Shown here: positions 16,960 to 25,434 of the stretch, piece by piece
How the letters are laid out: each line of letters starts with the position of its first letter
Position numbering within the stretch: position 1 is the first letter of the stretch
NCBI RefSeq assembly: GCF_900110465.1
Contig: NZ_FODV01000003.1
Span: 186,001-250,000 of the forward strand
Reading direction: 5' to 3'
Length of the DNA: 64,000 nucleotides
Origin: Halogranum amylolyticum
Lineage (GTDB): Archaea; Halobacteriota; Halobacteria; Halobacteriales; Haloferacaceae
Program-made: the position numbers and the translations under genes
Notes under the pieces: model-generated
What the model saw: only the letters and a program-made list of their open reading frames with translations
What the model was told of the DNA's origin: nothing
Database searches by the model: none

Positions 16960-18234
16960 TTACTGTCGCTTCTCGCGGACCTTCCCGGCGGCCTTCGCCG
17001 GGACGCTGAGGAGGTTGAAGCTCAGCCCGACCATCACGAACAGCGCGTAGAGCCCGAGCGTCGAGAGGAAGATGATGAGCATTGCGGCGATGGCGAGCAG
17101 GCCGCTGTCGAACGTGAAGAAGGCACCCAGCGTCAGCACCGTCCCGTAGAGGAGCACGAGGTACGGCCCCCAGCCGCGGGCGTGACCGCGACGCATCTTC
17201 GCGCGGACGTACCGCTTCATCTCTCGTTCGAGTTCGGGTTTCTTCACCGTCCGCTCGTCGACGTCGTGCTCGAAGTCGTCCAGGTCGGCACGGAGTTCCT
17301 CGACGCGATCTTCGAGTTCGTTGATGTCCGGTGCCCCCGCCGGCTCGACGCTTCGGCGCGTCGTTTCGTCTGTTCGGTCCTCGCTCATGTCCGTCTGAGC
17401 GAACTGTCGGCCCGCGGGCTGTTGTAGCTGCCGGTCCGTGACCCGTCCACCCATCACGGCGTTGACGACTGCGCCCGTGAGGAGTAACATCCCAGAGAAG
17501 TAGAAGTAGGTGAGAAGCAGGAGGATAGCACCGACTGCGGCTGCGCCGCCCGACCCGTCGGACGTCGAGGCACTCGCGTAGATACCGAATCCCGCACCCA
17601 AGATGGTCCAGCCGACGGCGGCGAACAGTGTCCCGGGGAGCGCCTCCCGCGGGCTGGCGTCGACGTCCGGCAGGACGTAGTAGAACGGGAAGAACGCCAC
17701 ACAGAGCGTCGCGAGCAACACGAGCGGGCTGATGAGGCCGATGAAGGGGAGCTGCACGAGCGCCATCACCGACGTGACCGCGCCGATGCCGACGATGCCC
17801 AGTCCGATGGCGACCAGCACGACGAGCCCGTCGCGCACCTGGTCGAGCAGGCCGCCCGCCTCGGAGCCGTAGATGCGCGAGAACGCGACGTCGACGCCGC
17901 GGAAGATCTTCAGCGCCCCCCAGAGGGTGAGTACGAAACTCACGACGCCGAGGCCGCTCTGGGCGCTCTCCGCCTCGAGGGTGTCCTCGATGAGGCCGAA
18001 GCTCGCGTCGGGGAGGTTGGCCGCGGCGAAGTCGAGGATCTGCTGTCGCAGGGGGTCGCCGCCGACGAACAGCGCGACGACGACGGCGAGCACCAACAGC
18101 GGGATCAGCGATACGAAGGCGTAGTAGGAGATGCTGGCCGCCATGAACGTCACGTCGCGCTCCTGTATCGTCCGGAGCACGCTCCGTCCGACGGCGACCA
18201 GGTCTCCCGGTCCTGAGACGCTTACTGATGACAC
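16960..18234 (-). CDS. YihY/BrkB-family membrane protein with C-terminal extension
   Basis: A 424-residue protein. Residues about 25-270 form the six-helix YihY/BrkB domain (ERDVTFMAASISYYAFVSLIPLLVL; GALKIFRGVDVAFSRIYG; YFYFSGMLLLTGAVVNAV). A hydrophilic linker with a predicted coiled coil follows (DINELEDRVEELRADLDDFEHDVDERTVKKPELEREMK), then two more helices near the C terminus (LVLLYGTVLTLGAFFTF, AAMLIIFLSTLGLYALFVMVG). The family was formerly called RNase BN in error; members are membrane proteins of uncertain, possibly transport, role. It sits 22 bp upstream of the PAP2 gene, so they may be cotranscribed. Confidence 0.88.
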   Translation of the reverse strand: MSSVSVSGPGDLVAVGRSVLRTIQERDVTFMAASISYYAFVSLIPLLVLAVVVALFVGGDPLRQQILDFAAANLPDASFGLIEDTLEAESAQSGLGVVSFVLTLWGALKIFRGVDVAFSRIYGSEAGGLLDQVRDGLVVLVAIGLGIVGIGAVTSVMALVQLPFIGLISPLVLLATLCVAFFPFYYVLPDVDASPREALPGTLFAAVGWTILGAGFGIYASASTSDGSGGAAAVGAILLLLTYFYFSGMLLLTGAVVNAVMGGRVTDRQLQQPAGRQFAQTDMSEDRTDETTRRSVEPAGAPDINELEDRVEELRADLDDFEHDVDERTVKKPELEREMKRYVRAKMRRGHARGWGPYLVLLYGTVLTLGAFFTFDSGLLAIAAMLIIFLSTLGLYALFVMVGLSFNLLSVPAKAAGKVREKRQ

Positions 18235-18285
18235 GCCAGAGCGTTCGGACGGTTGTTATAAGTAACCGACGGCAGTCTCGACGGG

Positions 18286-19413
18286 TTAGCTGTCCTTCTC
18301 GGGTTCGGCGGCCTCGCGGATCTCGGCGACGTTCGCGTCGGTCTTGAACGACGTCCCCGTATAGTGGGCGTGGCTGGCCTCGTAGCCCGCGTCCCGGAGG
18401 TCGGCGAGGAACTCGTCCATCGCGTTCGCGGGGACGTTCCACTGCTTGCACAGGCGGTGTTGGTCGTAGTGGGTCGGCGTGTCGAGTTCGTCGGCGACGG
18501 TGTCGAGCAGTCTTCGGGCTTTCTTCGCCTCGCCCATGTCGTCAGTCACCTGTTCGCGGACGGCGCGTGCGAACTCGGCGTCGGCGACAGGGCCGAGCCA
18601 GATGGGGCCGGCCGTCAGCATCCGGGTGCCGTCGCAGTTCGGACAGCTGTCGAGGGGATGCGAGTGGAGACCGAACTCGTGGTCGCGGAAGAGACAGTCC
18701 TCGCAGTGGTAGACGTGGCCCAGCTGCTCGATGGCGGCGTCGGCGCGGGTCGCCCGGTGGTCGAGTTCGAGGTACGTCCGGGCGTAGTGTCGCGAGACGT
18801 GCGAGAGGAGAGGGACGGCGGCGACGTCGTGGCGGGCGGCGGTGCGGACGAGCGCGGAGACGAGCACTCTGAGCCCCATCTCGGCGTGGTAGTCGGTGTT
18901 CTGCGGAACGGTCGAGTACTTGCGGATGCCACTCTTCTGGTGGGCACCACAGAGCGGTGCGGTGTCGGTGGCGGTGACGCAGACGAGGTTGCGGGCGTTG
19001 GCGAAGGCGGCGTCGGCGAACGGCATCGGCGTGCCGAACGGGTCGATGTCGACCACGTCGAACAGTTCTTCGTGCACGAGCACGTTGGCGTCTCTCTGAA
19101 TCGCGCGGCCCGGCAGGCCGTTGCGTTCGAGGTTCGACTCGGCCAAGGAGACGGCGTCGGCGTCGATGTCCGCGCAGGTGACGTCGTAGCCCTCGGCGGC
19201 GGCGCGGACGCCGCGGACCCCGCTTGCCGCCATCGCGTCGAGGTACGTCTCGACGCGCGGTTCGCGCTCCCGGTAGGCGCGGAGCGCCGCGACGGTCACG
19301 TCGCGGTTCAGTTCCTGTGTAGGGTTGAAGAACACCCCGTCGCCTGCGCCCTCGCTGGCCCCGTCGCGGGAGGATTGGACCTCCACGTCGACGCCGCCCT
19401 CGCTGATATCCAT
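18286..19413 (-). CDS. trm1: tRNA (guanine(26)-N(2))-dimethyltransferase
   Basis: A 375-residue SAM-dependent methyltransferase that dimethylates G26 of tRNA. Recognised by [21 protein letters not shown] at the N terminus, the SAM-binding EASGVRG-type loop ([18 protein letters not shown]), the catalytic [16 protein letters not shown] motif, [31 protein letters not shown], and a zinc-binding insertion ([13 protein letters not shown] ... SCPNCDG). Length and order match archaeal Trm1. A long hydrophilic N terminus is absent, consistent with the ATG at 19413. Confidence 0.96.
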   Translation of the reverse strand: MDISEGGVDVEVQSSRDGASEGAGDGVFFNPTQELNRDVTVAALRAYREREPRVETYLDAMAASGVRGVRAAAEGYDVTCADIDADAVSLAESNLERNGLPGRAIQRDANVLVHEELFDVVDIDPFGTPMPFADAAFANARNLVCVTATDTAPLCGAHQKSGIRKYSTVPQNTDYHAEMGLRVLVSALVRTAARHDVAAVPLLSHVSRHYARTYLELDHRATRADAAIEQLGHVYHCEDCLFRDHEFGLHSHPLDSCPNCDGTRMLTAGPIWLGPVADAEFARAVREQVTDDMGEAKKARRLLDTVADELDTPTHYDQHRLCKQWNVPANAMDEFLADLRDAGYEASHAHYTGTSFKTDANVAEIREAAEPEKDS

Positions 19414-19774
19414 GTGACGGCGTCGGACGGCGACGGCGAAAAGTCGCCCGATACGTGCTTAGCAAGATGTCGAGTCAGATTTTGTCGCGTGAGGGGTGGT
19501 CGTGGTCGACATCGTTGTCTCGTCTGGTGTCGACGGAGAGTCTGCAGCCTCTCGAAAGCCCACGCCTCGTTCGCTCTGCGCACGAGCACACCCGCAACAG
19601 CCACACCTTCCCAGCCGATTCCCTCGTCCACTCGCTGACGCTCGGTCGCTCGATCGTCCCTCGCGTGCGTGTTCGTCACACAGAGGCGACGAACCACACG
19701 CCACGGTGGTCGCTTCGGTCACCACCGTGTAGCGCATCGAACCTGTTTTGTCCGGCCACCCGGAAGCACGAGAC
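19414..19774. other. Intergenic region, no gene seen
   Basis: 361 bp between divergent trm1 and the SWIM gene. It contains low-complexity TCGCTC/GCTCG runs typical of haloarchaeal spacer and open frames with Arg/Ser/His-rich non-coding composition. I see no RNA gene or repeat of note. Confidence 0.5.
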
Positions 19775-20128
19775 GTGAGCGACGAGGAGGGGGCAGACTG
19801 GCGAGCGGCGCTCGAAGACGCGGGGCGACTCACCGCGTCGGTAGCCGAGACCATCGTCTCGATCCACGGCGACCGCGGCCTGCGCGCCATCGAAGCCGTC
19901 GCCGAGCACCGCGTGAAACAGTACCGCGACTTCACCGTCGTCGTCGGCTACGACGACGAGTACGTCGTGGAGGACGGCGGCTGTACCTGCAAAGACAGCT
20001 CGTACAATCTGGACCCCGAAGACCCCGACCAGCGCTGCTGGCACGTGCTCGCCGTCGACATCGCCGAGGCGCTCGACGAGGTCGACCACCACGACATGTG
20101 GTACTCCGAGGTTCGGGAGTTCCTATAG
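19775..20128 (+). CDS. SWIM zinc-finger protein
   Basis: A 117-residue protein with a C-terminal SWIM-type zinc site: GGCTCKDSSYNLDPEDP followed by RCWHVLAVDIA (C-x-C-x(n)-C-x-H). SWIM domains bind nucleic acid or protein partners. The N-terminal half is helical (EDAGRLTASVAETIVSIHG). The GTG at 19775 (VSDEEGADW) is the likeliest start; a TTG nine codons upstream is possible. The next gene begins 72 bp downstream. Confidence 0.82.
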   Translation: MSDEEGADWRAALEDAGRLTASVAETIVSIHGDRGLRAIEAVAEHRVKQYRDFTVVVGYDDEYVVEDGGCTCKDSSYNLDPEDPDQRCWHVLAVDIAEALDEVDHHDMWYSEVREFL

Positions 20129-20200
20129 GCTCCGTCGACCGCGCCGACGTGGACCCCTCCCGCAACACTTTCGCACCGACCGCGAGAACCGTACGCTGAG

Positions 20201-21112
20201 ATGAGTACGGACGACAGCATCGAGGAGAAACGCGTCTACAGCGACAGGGCGGGCAAGGTGGAGGTGTTCGTCGCCACCGAACTCGGGGTCGTCACCGTCG
20301 ACGTCTCCGGCGACCGGGTCGGCGAGTTCGGCCTCGACCACCGCTGTACCGCTCGCGACGTCGCCGCCGCGGGCGAGCAGGTCGCCGTCGCCACTGACGA
20401 GGATATCGACCTCGCGGTCGGCGACACCGAGTTCGAACCGACCGGGTTCGGCCCGGCCGTCGCCATCGGCTTCTGGGACGGCCGGCTCGTCGCCGCCAAC
20501 GAGGACGGGTGGATCGCTCGCTACGACCCCGACGCCGAAGCGGGTGACGTCGACCTGGCCGAACTCGACGCGGCGGACGCCGACGTCGCCGAGACGTTGG
20601 CCTGGAAGACGCTGGGTCGCATCGATACCGTCCGCGCCATCGACGGCCCGCTCGTCGCCGCGGCCGACGGCGTCTACCGCATCGACGAGGACGGCGTGAC
20701 CCACACGGGACTCGACGACGTCCGCGACGTCGTCGGGGTCGGCGTCCCGCTGGCGGCGACCGGCGAGGCGCTGTACAGTCTAGGCAACGGCTGGATGAAC
20801 GTCCTCGGGGGGAACTTCCGAGCGGTCACCGGCGACGGCGCGGCCCGTGCGCACGCCGTCGCGGCGACGACGCTCTACGCCCGCGAGGACGACGTCTCCG
20901 CGAGTGACGCGAGTGGAGGCCCGTCGGACTCGTCCGACGGCGAGTGGGCGGCGGTGGAGCTACCGACGCCCGACCCGGTCGTCGGCGTCGCCTACGCGAC
21001 CGGGGCTGTCGTCGCCGTCACGGAGGCCGGAACCCTCCTCGTCGACGCCGGCGACGGCTGGCAGAGCCAGGAGCTGGGCGTCCGCGGCGTGGCCGGACTG
21101 GCCGTGCGGTAG
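20201..21112 (+). CDS. Predicted beta-propeller-like haloarchaeal protein
   Basis: The 303-residue acidic protein consists of repeating short beta-hairpin units (VFVATELGVVTVDVSGD, VAVATDEDIDLAVGD, RLVAANEDGWIARYDPD, GPLVAAADGVYRIDEDG, GEALYSLGNGWMNVLGG, VAVTEAGTLLVDAGDGW). These suggest a six-blade beta-propeller, and it resembles a haloarchaea-specific propeller family I recall under the name HVO_0234-like. No catalytic motif is visible, so it is probably a binding scaffold. A Ser/Asp-rich low-complexity loop (SASDASGGPSDSSDG) interrupts one blade. The prs gene follows by 60 bp. Confidence 0.75.
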   Translation: MSTDDSIEEKRVYSDRAGKVEVFVATELGVVTVDVSGDRVGEFGLDHRCTARDVAAAGEQVAVATDEDIDLAVGDTEFEPTGFGPAVAIGFWDGRLVAANEDGWIARYDPDAEAGDVDLAELDAADADVAETLAWKTLGRIDTVRAIDGPLVAAADGVYRIDEDGVTHTGLDDVRDVVGVGVPLAATGEALYSLGNGWMNVLGGNFRAVTGDGAARAHAVAATTLYAREDDVSASDASGGPSDSSDGEWAAVELPTPDPVVGVAYATGAVVAVTEAGTLLVDAGDGWQSQELGVRGVAGLAVR

Positions 21113-21172
21113 TCGCCCGCGCACCCGGACCCAACGAAAACCGGTTTAACGCCGAACGTAGTGGCCTCGAAT

Positions 21173-22033
21173 ATGATACTACCCGGTTCCACCTCGCAGG
21201 CGCTCGCGGCGACGCTGGCCGACGTCGCCGGCGAACCGCTCGCGACCGTCGACTACCGAACGTTCCCGGACGGCGAACGGCTCCTCACGGCCGACGCGCT
21301 CGCCGAGGAGACGCCCGAGCGGGCCATCATCGTCGCCTCGACGACCACGAGCGACGCCCACGTCGAACTGCTCCAACTGCAGGACGCCGCTCGCGAGGCC
21401 GGCGTCGACGAGGTCGTCACGGTGATCCCGTACATGGGGTATGCCCGGCAGGACTCGGCGTTCAAACCCGGCCAACCCGTCTCCGCCCGCGCCGTCGCCA
21501 GGGCCGTCAGCAGCGGAACCGACCGCGTGCTACTGGTCAACCCCCACGAGGAGACGATCGCGGAGTTCTTCGACGTCCCCTGCGAGACGATCGACGCCGC
21601 ACCCGCGCTCGCCGACCCGCTTCCCGCGGCGCTCGCCGACCCACTCTTTCTCTCGCCGGACTCGGGAGCCATCGACCTCGCGGAGACCGTCCGCGACGCC
21701 TACGGGACGGGTGACGTCGACTACTTCGAGAAGGAACGCGACTACGACACCGGCGACGTCGAGATACGTCCGAGCGACGCCACTGTCGAGGGAAGAGACG
21801 TCGTGCTCGTCGACGACATCGTCGCCACCGGGTCGACGATGAGCGAGTCGATCGGCGTGCTTCACGACCGGGGCGTCGGCAGCGTGTACGTCACGTGCGT
21901 CCACCCGCTCCTGGCGGCCAACGCGCGGACGAAGCTCGCGGCGGCGGGCGTCGAAGCCATCTACGGCACCGACACCATCGAACGCGACGTCTCGGCGGTC
22001 AGCGTCGCCGACGCGCTCGCGGCGAAGCTGTAG
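21173..22033 (+). CDS. prs: Ribose-phosphate pyrophosphokinase
   Basis: A 286-residue PRPP synthetase that makes phosphoribosyl diphosphate from ribose 5-phosphate and ATP for nucleotide, His and Trp synthesis. Motifs: YRTFPDGERL, VVTVIPYMGYARQDSAFKPG (flexible loop and ATP region), VNPHEETIAEFF, and VVLVDDIVATGSTMSESI, the PRPP-binding loop. ATG 21173 (MILPGSTSQ) is the standard start; GTG 21161 would add four residues. Length matches archaeal class II-like short forms. Confidence 0.95.
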   Translation: MILPGSTSQALAATLADVAGEPLATVDYRTFPDGERLLTADALAEETPERAIIVASTTTSDAHVELLQLQDAAREAGVDEVVTVIPYMGYARQDSAFKPGQPVSARAVARAVSSGTDRVLLVNPHEETIAEFFDVPCETIDAAPALADPLPAALADPLFLSPDSGAIDLAETVRDAYGTGDVDYFEKERDYDTGDVEIRPSDATVEGRDVVLVDDIVATGSTMSESIGVLHDRGVGSVYVTCVHPLLAANARTKLAAAGVEAIYGTDTIERDVSAVSVADALAAKL

Positions 22034-22094
22034 GCGACGTTCCTACACCCACACCTGTTTTCTCCTCGAACGAGGGGCCACAGGACGGACCGTA

Positions 22095-22196
22095 TCCGGT
22101 CGCTATGGCGACGTCGACTACCACCGGCTGACGAAGCGGAGCGTCGCCTTCGCCGCCCCGTTCGTCTTCGGGATCGTGCTGCCGCTCACGGAGTAG
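22095..22196 (+). pseudogene. Truncated remnant of a small membrane protein gene (paralogue of 22566-22796)
   Basis: In the frame ending with TAG at 22194-22196 this reads RYGDVDYHRLTKRSVAFAA joined directly to PFVFGIVLPLTE. The first part matches the N terminus and the second the C terminus of the intact gene at 22566-22796 (RYGNLDYPRLTKTSFAFGV and SPIVFGIVLPLTE). The central about 40 residues are missing and there is no start codon in frame upstream (reads TVSG before RYG). It is a duplicated, internally deleted copy. Confidence 0.8.
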
Positions 22197-22228
22197 CGTC
22201 GTCGAGAACTGAGGGTGGTGGCTGTCGG

Positions 22229-22486
22229 TTACTGCGCTGGCTCGGAACCGAGATAGCTGCTCAGACGGGGGAGCAGTTCGGAGTACCCGAACAGATACAG
22301 CCCGAAGTAGAAGGCTAGCAGCCCGAACGCGGCGAACCAAAGCGCGAGGAACGTCTCGCCGGTCGCGAGCGTCTGCAGTGCGAGTTCTTCGAGGTAGACG
22401 CCGAGCGTCGAGAGCGCACTCGACCCGACGGCGAAAAACAGGATGGCGGCGAGTTCCGGAACCGTCTCGACCAGCAGTTCGTACAT
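22229..22486 (-). CDS. Small membrane protein, function unknown
   Basis: Encodes 85 residues, MYELLVETVPELAAILFFAVGSS onward, with two hydrophobic segments (about residues 12-35 and 45-70: ETFLALWFAAFGLLAFYFGLYLFGY). No motif is recognised. The ATG at 22486 is chosen over longer frames that run through the promoter of the divergent gene. It lies between the decayed and intact copies of another small membrane protein. Confidence 0.65.
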   Translation of the reverse strand: MYELLVETVPELAAILFFAVGSSALSTLGVYLEELALQTLATGETFLALWFAAFGLLAFYFGLYLFGYSELLPRLSSYLGSEPAQ

Positions 22487-22565
22487 ACACCGAACAGTCG
22501 GGCACCGAGTTGTGAGTCTTTCGCTCTCGAAAGTGGTTTCAGCCACCGCCGAACTACTACCGAGC

Positions 22566-22796
22566 ATGGCAGGCCGCTACGGCAACCTCGACTACCCCCG
22601 ACTGACGAAGACCAGTTTCGCGTTCGGCGTCGCGCTGTTCGCACTCGGCGCGCTCGGCCACCTCGCTGGCAGCGCGTTTTTCGGCCCGCTTCCGGGCTGG
22701 GAGTCGATGCTCCTGACCGACATGGAGATACTCGGCATCCTCATCGCGTTCTTCTCGCCGATCGTCTTCGGGATCGTGCTGCCGCTGACGGAGTAG
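22566..22796 (+). CDS. Small two-helix membrane protein
   Basis: A 76-residue protein starting MAGRYGNLDYPRLTKTS. Two hydrophobic segments (about 18-40 FAFGVALFALGALGHLAGSA and 52-73 ILGILIAFFSPIVFGIVLPL) are separated by a short loop. The sequence type is widespread in haloarchaea but I know no function. A degraded copy lies at 22095-22196. The UDG gene starts 18 bp after the stop, so they are likely cotranscribed. Confidence 0.75.
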   Translation: MAGRYGNLDYPRLTKTSFAFGVALFALGALGHLAGSAFFGPLPGWESMLLTDMEILGILIAFFSPIVFGIVLPLTE

Positions 22797-22814
22797 TCCA
22801 CGCCCTTCCCGACG

Positions 22815-23462
22815 ATGCCACGGCATCCACCACCGGAGGCGCGGAACGCGCTCGAACCAGGCTGTTCCCGCTGTCCGGCGCTCGTCGAGTCCCGGACGTG
22901 CATCTCGTGGGGAACGCTCCCGGTCGACGACGACGGTGACCCGCTGCTGCCGGAGGCGGCGGACGTCGTGGTCGTCGGTGAAGCGCCCGGCGCGGGCGAC
23001 CCCGACGCGGAGACGTGGAACGGCGGCAACCACACGGGGCTCGCCTACACCTCGCGGCACTCCGGCCGTCGCGTCCGCTCGCTGTTCGAGGCGTTGGGCT
23101 ACGGTGACCGGACGTACTACACGAACGCGGTGAAGTGCTTTCCGAGCGACGGTGAGGGGTCGAACCGGGAGCCGACACGCGAGGAACTCGACAACTGCCG
23201 TCGCCACCTCGAGACCGAACTCGCGCAGGTCGACCCGGCGGTCGTCGTCGCCACCGGCAAGCACGCCACCGAGACGATGCTCGCCTTCGAGGGGAAGACG
23301 GTCGAGGGCTTTCTCGACACCGTCCTCGACCCGGTCGACTGCCCGTCGCTCGGCGTGACGCTCCTCCCCATCCTCCACCCCTCGTACCAGGAGGTGTGGC
23401 TCTCGCGACTCGGCTACACTCCAGCGGAGTACCGCGACGCCGTCGCCGCCCGCTTGCCCTGA
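22815..23462 (+). CDS. Uracil-DNA glycosylase, family 4-like
   Basis: A 215-residue enzyme of the iron-sulfur uracil-DNA glycosylase superfamily, which removes uracil arising from cytosine deamination. The 4Fe-4S ligands are visible as Cys17 and Cys20 (GCSRCPALV) and Cys108 and Cys128 (NAVKCFP, DNCRRHL). The catalytic motif VVVGEAPGAGDPDAE and the C-terminal HPSYQE (His motif) are present. An insertion TWNGGNHTGLAYTSRHSG sits after the first motif, which is longer than in bacterial family 4 members. HIT-family gene follows 91 bp later. Confidence 0.9.
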   Translation: MPRHPPPEARNALEPGCSRCPALVESRTCISWGTLPVDDDGDPLLPEAADVVVVGEAPGAGDPDAETWNGGNHTGLAYTSRHSGRRVRSLFEALGYGDRTYYTNAVKCFPSDGEGSNREPTREELDNCRRHLETELAQVDPAVVVATGKHATETMLAFEGKTVEGFLDTVLDPVDCPSLGVTLLPILHPSYQEVWLSRLGYTPAEYRDAVAARLP

Positions 23463-23553
23463 CGGTGCGCTCGGTGGCGCTCACGACCGTCGCGAGCGCG
23501 TGACCCTCGGGGGGCGGGAAATCTTCTTACCGCTCGCGGCCGACGCTCGACGC

Positions 23554-23976
23554 ATGTCCGAAGACTGCATCTTCTGTGCTATCGTCGACGGCGACATCCC
23601 TGGTCGGATCGTCCGCGAGACAGAGACGACGCTCGCCTTCCTCGACGCCAACCCGCTCGCGCCGGGGCACACGCTCGTCATCCCGAAGGACCACCACGCG
23701 CGACTCGACGACCTGCCGGACGACGTCGCCGCCGACATCTTCCGCGACGTCCACGAGCTCGTCTCGCGCGTCGAGGACGCCGTCGACGCCGACGCGACGA
23801 CCGTCGGCATCAACGACGGCGAGGCCGCCGGACAGGAGGTGCCGCACGTCCACGCCCACATCGTCCCACGGTTCGACGGCGACGGCGGCCATCCCATCCA
23901 CGCCGTCGCCGGCGACCGCCCCGACCTGAGCGACGAGGAGTTAGACGAGATCGAAGCAGCTATCGCCGAGTCGTAA
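23554..23976 (+). CDS. HIT-family nucleotide hydrolase
   Basis: A 140-residue Hint-branch HIT protein. Cys5 and Cys8 (EDCIFCAIVDG) and the HVHAHIVPR histidine triad at residues 98-102 are intact, as is LDANPLAPGHTLVIPKDH. Such proteins hydrolyse adenosine phosphoramidates or dinucleoside polyphosphates. ATG 23554 is the canonical start; earlier in-frame codons form a promoter-like Ile/Phe stretch. It is followed by a broken ParA-like gene. Confidence 0.93.
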   Translation: MSEDCIFCAIVDGDIPGRIVRETETTLAFLDANPLAPGHTLVIPKDHHARLDDLPDDVAADIFRDVHELVSRVEDAVDADATTVGINDGEAAGQEVPHVHAHIVPRFDGDGGHPIHAVAGDRPDLSDEELDEIEAAIAES

Positions 23977-24029
23977 GATTCCGTCGCTCGACGAAGAATT
24001 TTAATCCGAAGAGCGGGGCATCTCAGCCC

Positions 24030-24419
24030 ATGCCCGGAACGACTACCGCGCTTGTCGGCGCGACCGGCGGCGCGGGTGTAACCCGTACGGCAGTCGAACT
24101 CGCAGCCACGCTCGCACGGGACGGTCGCGACGTCGCGGTCCTCGACGCCGCCTACGCGACGGAGGGACTGTCCAGTACATTGGCGGTCGGCTCGACCCCG
24201 ACCTGACGGCTCTCGTCACCGATCACGAGGAGCTGCTGGACGCCGGCCTCGTCGACCTCGAACTCTCGGATGTCGACGGGTCTCCTCGAACAGCGCTGCG
24301 CGACCGAACCATCGGACGACGGTCTCATCGTGGATGCGACAGACGTTGCGGAGCGTGCCACGGGCGGCCTGCGAGTACGTGACGACCAACAGCACGCAAT
24401 CAGCTATCGAATTAATTGA
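24030..24419 (+). pseudogene. ParA-like ATPase gene, frameshifted and truncated
   Basis: The start reads MPGTTTALVGATGGAGVTR, a deviant Walker A loop of the MinD/ParA type, followed by TAVELAATLARDGRDVAVLDAAYATEGLS. At 24171-24175 the frame shifts by one base (loss of one C in TCCAGTAC would explain it) and continues as QYIGGRLDPDLTALVTDHEELLDAGLVDLELSDVDG. Near 24275 the original frame resumes with no family-like Walker B region, ending at 24419. Only about 130 of the roughly 200-plus residues expected are present, so the gene is decayed. Confidence 0.75.
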
Positions 24420-24436
24420 ATTAAATCTATCGTCAG

Positions 24437-25057
24437 CTACCGAGAACGGACGGTCCACTCCTCGCCCGAGAGGTCGACCGCTACGTCGCACAGCGAGACG
24501 AGTCGTTCGACCGTCTGTTCGTCGTGGGCATCGGGGTCGACGTGGAAGTGCGCTCGCGCGCCGGCGGCGTAGAACCGTCCCGAGAGGACGTGGAGGAACT
24601 GGTAGACGGTCTCGACGTCGACGTACTGGAGCATCGCCGTCAGCGAGTCGAGACAGACGGTCGTCGGGTAGTCGTTGTCGTCCCACCGTCGAAGATAGTC
24701 GTTGAGACGGATCCCAAGCCCGGTGAGGTCGGTCGGGTTCGCGATCGTCTCGACCGGACCGGAGAGTGGAGTCTCGTCCGGCCGAGCGGCGGCCGCAGAC
24801 CGGGCCGACTCGCCGACGCTTACGATCCCGAGGTTCGCCGGTCGGCCGCAGCCGTGCGTTTGCCACCGTCGGAGCAGGCTGTCCGGGGATCGAGTGTACG
24901 CCACCCAGAGGAGGTTCCCCGGCGGGTCGTCGGTCGGCTGGAGCAGGTCGGTACAGCACGCCGCCTCGTCGTCGGAGAGCGACGGCGAGAGAAGGAGCAC
25001 GCTCGACGCCTTTTCGAGGACGTCGTCACCAGTGAACTGTCGTCTGTTAGCTTTCAC
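24437..25057 (-). CDS. Degenerate RecA/RAD55-like protein (DUF7504-type)
   Basis: A 206-residue acidic protein with a RecA-fold feel: ASSVLLLSPSLSDDEAACCTDLLQ at the Walker A position lacks G-x(4)-G-K, while LDSLTAMLQYVDVETVYQFLHVL resembles the following Walker B-like helix, and AGARAHFHVDPDAHDEQTVERLVSLCDVAVDL the C-terminal strand. This matches a haloarchaeal group (DUF7504, also annotated HTR-like) that lost ATP binding. Start is GTG 25057. The convergent neighbour is a broken ParA-like gene. Function unknown. Confidence 0.65.
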   Translation of the reverse strand: MKANRRQFTGDDVLEKASSVLLLSPSLSDDEAACCTDLLQPTDDPPGNLLWVAYTRSPDSLLRRWQTHGCGRPANLGIVSVGESARSAAAARPDETPLSGPVETIANPTDLTGLGIRLNDYLRRWDDNDYPTTVCLDSLTAMLQYVDVETVYQFLHVLSGRFYAAGARAHFHVDPDAHDEQTVERLVSLCDVAVDLSGEEWTVRSR

Positions 25058-25156
25058 CCTGGATCACTCCACCGATGGTTGTCGATATTTCTCGGTCTGT
25101 CGACAAAAGCGTTTACGTTCCACCGGTCCCGGCGAGTGGACCGCCGCCGGGAGCGG

Positions 25157-25426
25157 TCACCCGAGGCGTTCGAGGCCGAACGGGACGTCGTCGTCGACGT
25201 CTCGGAGCGTCCGAACGCGCTCTCGGGCCTCTGGTTCCGAGCTCGCGACGACGACCGCGTCGTCGCCGATCGCCCGGTACGTCGTCCGGGGGTCGTCGTC
25301 GAACTCGGTGGCGTACGTCCGCAGCACCGTCGCCACGCGCCGTTCGGTCGTCGCGAGGTCCATCTCGCCGTCTTCGAACGCTCGGAGCGCGTCTTCGACG
25401 TTTCTGAGCGCGGAGATCCGGTCCAT
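25157..25426 (-). CDS. Small conserved protein next to mcm
   Basis: An 89-residue acidic protein beginning MDRISALRNVEDALRAFEDGE. The sequence is helical with a two-part pattern (LATTERRVATVLRTYATEF; DDAVVVASSEPEARERVRTLRDVDD). No motif is known to me. It is just 8 bp downstream of the mcm stop on the same strand and is probably cotranscribed, an arrangement I recall as common in haloarchaea, which hints at a replication-linked role but does not prove one. Confidence 0.75.
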   Translation of the reverse strand: MDRISALRNVEDALRAFEDGEMDLATTERRVATVLRTYATEFDDDPRTTYRAIGDDAVVVASSEPEARERVRTLRDVDDDVPFGLERLG

Positions 25427-25434
25427 CGCTGAAG

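Noticed and set aside
19455-19778. 107-residue frame in the trm1-SWIM intergenic region
   Set aside because: Arg/Ser/Thr/His-rich composition typical of non-coding haloarchaeal spacer; no motif.
24334-24705. 123-residue Arg-rich frame
   Set aside because: Antisense of the DUF7504-like gene; composition non-coding.
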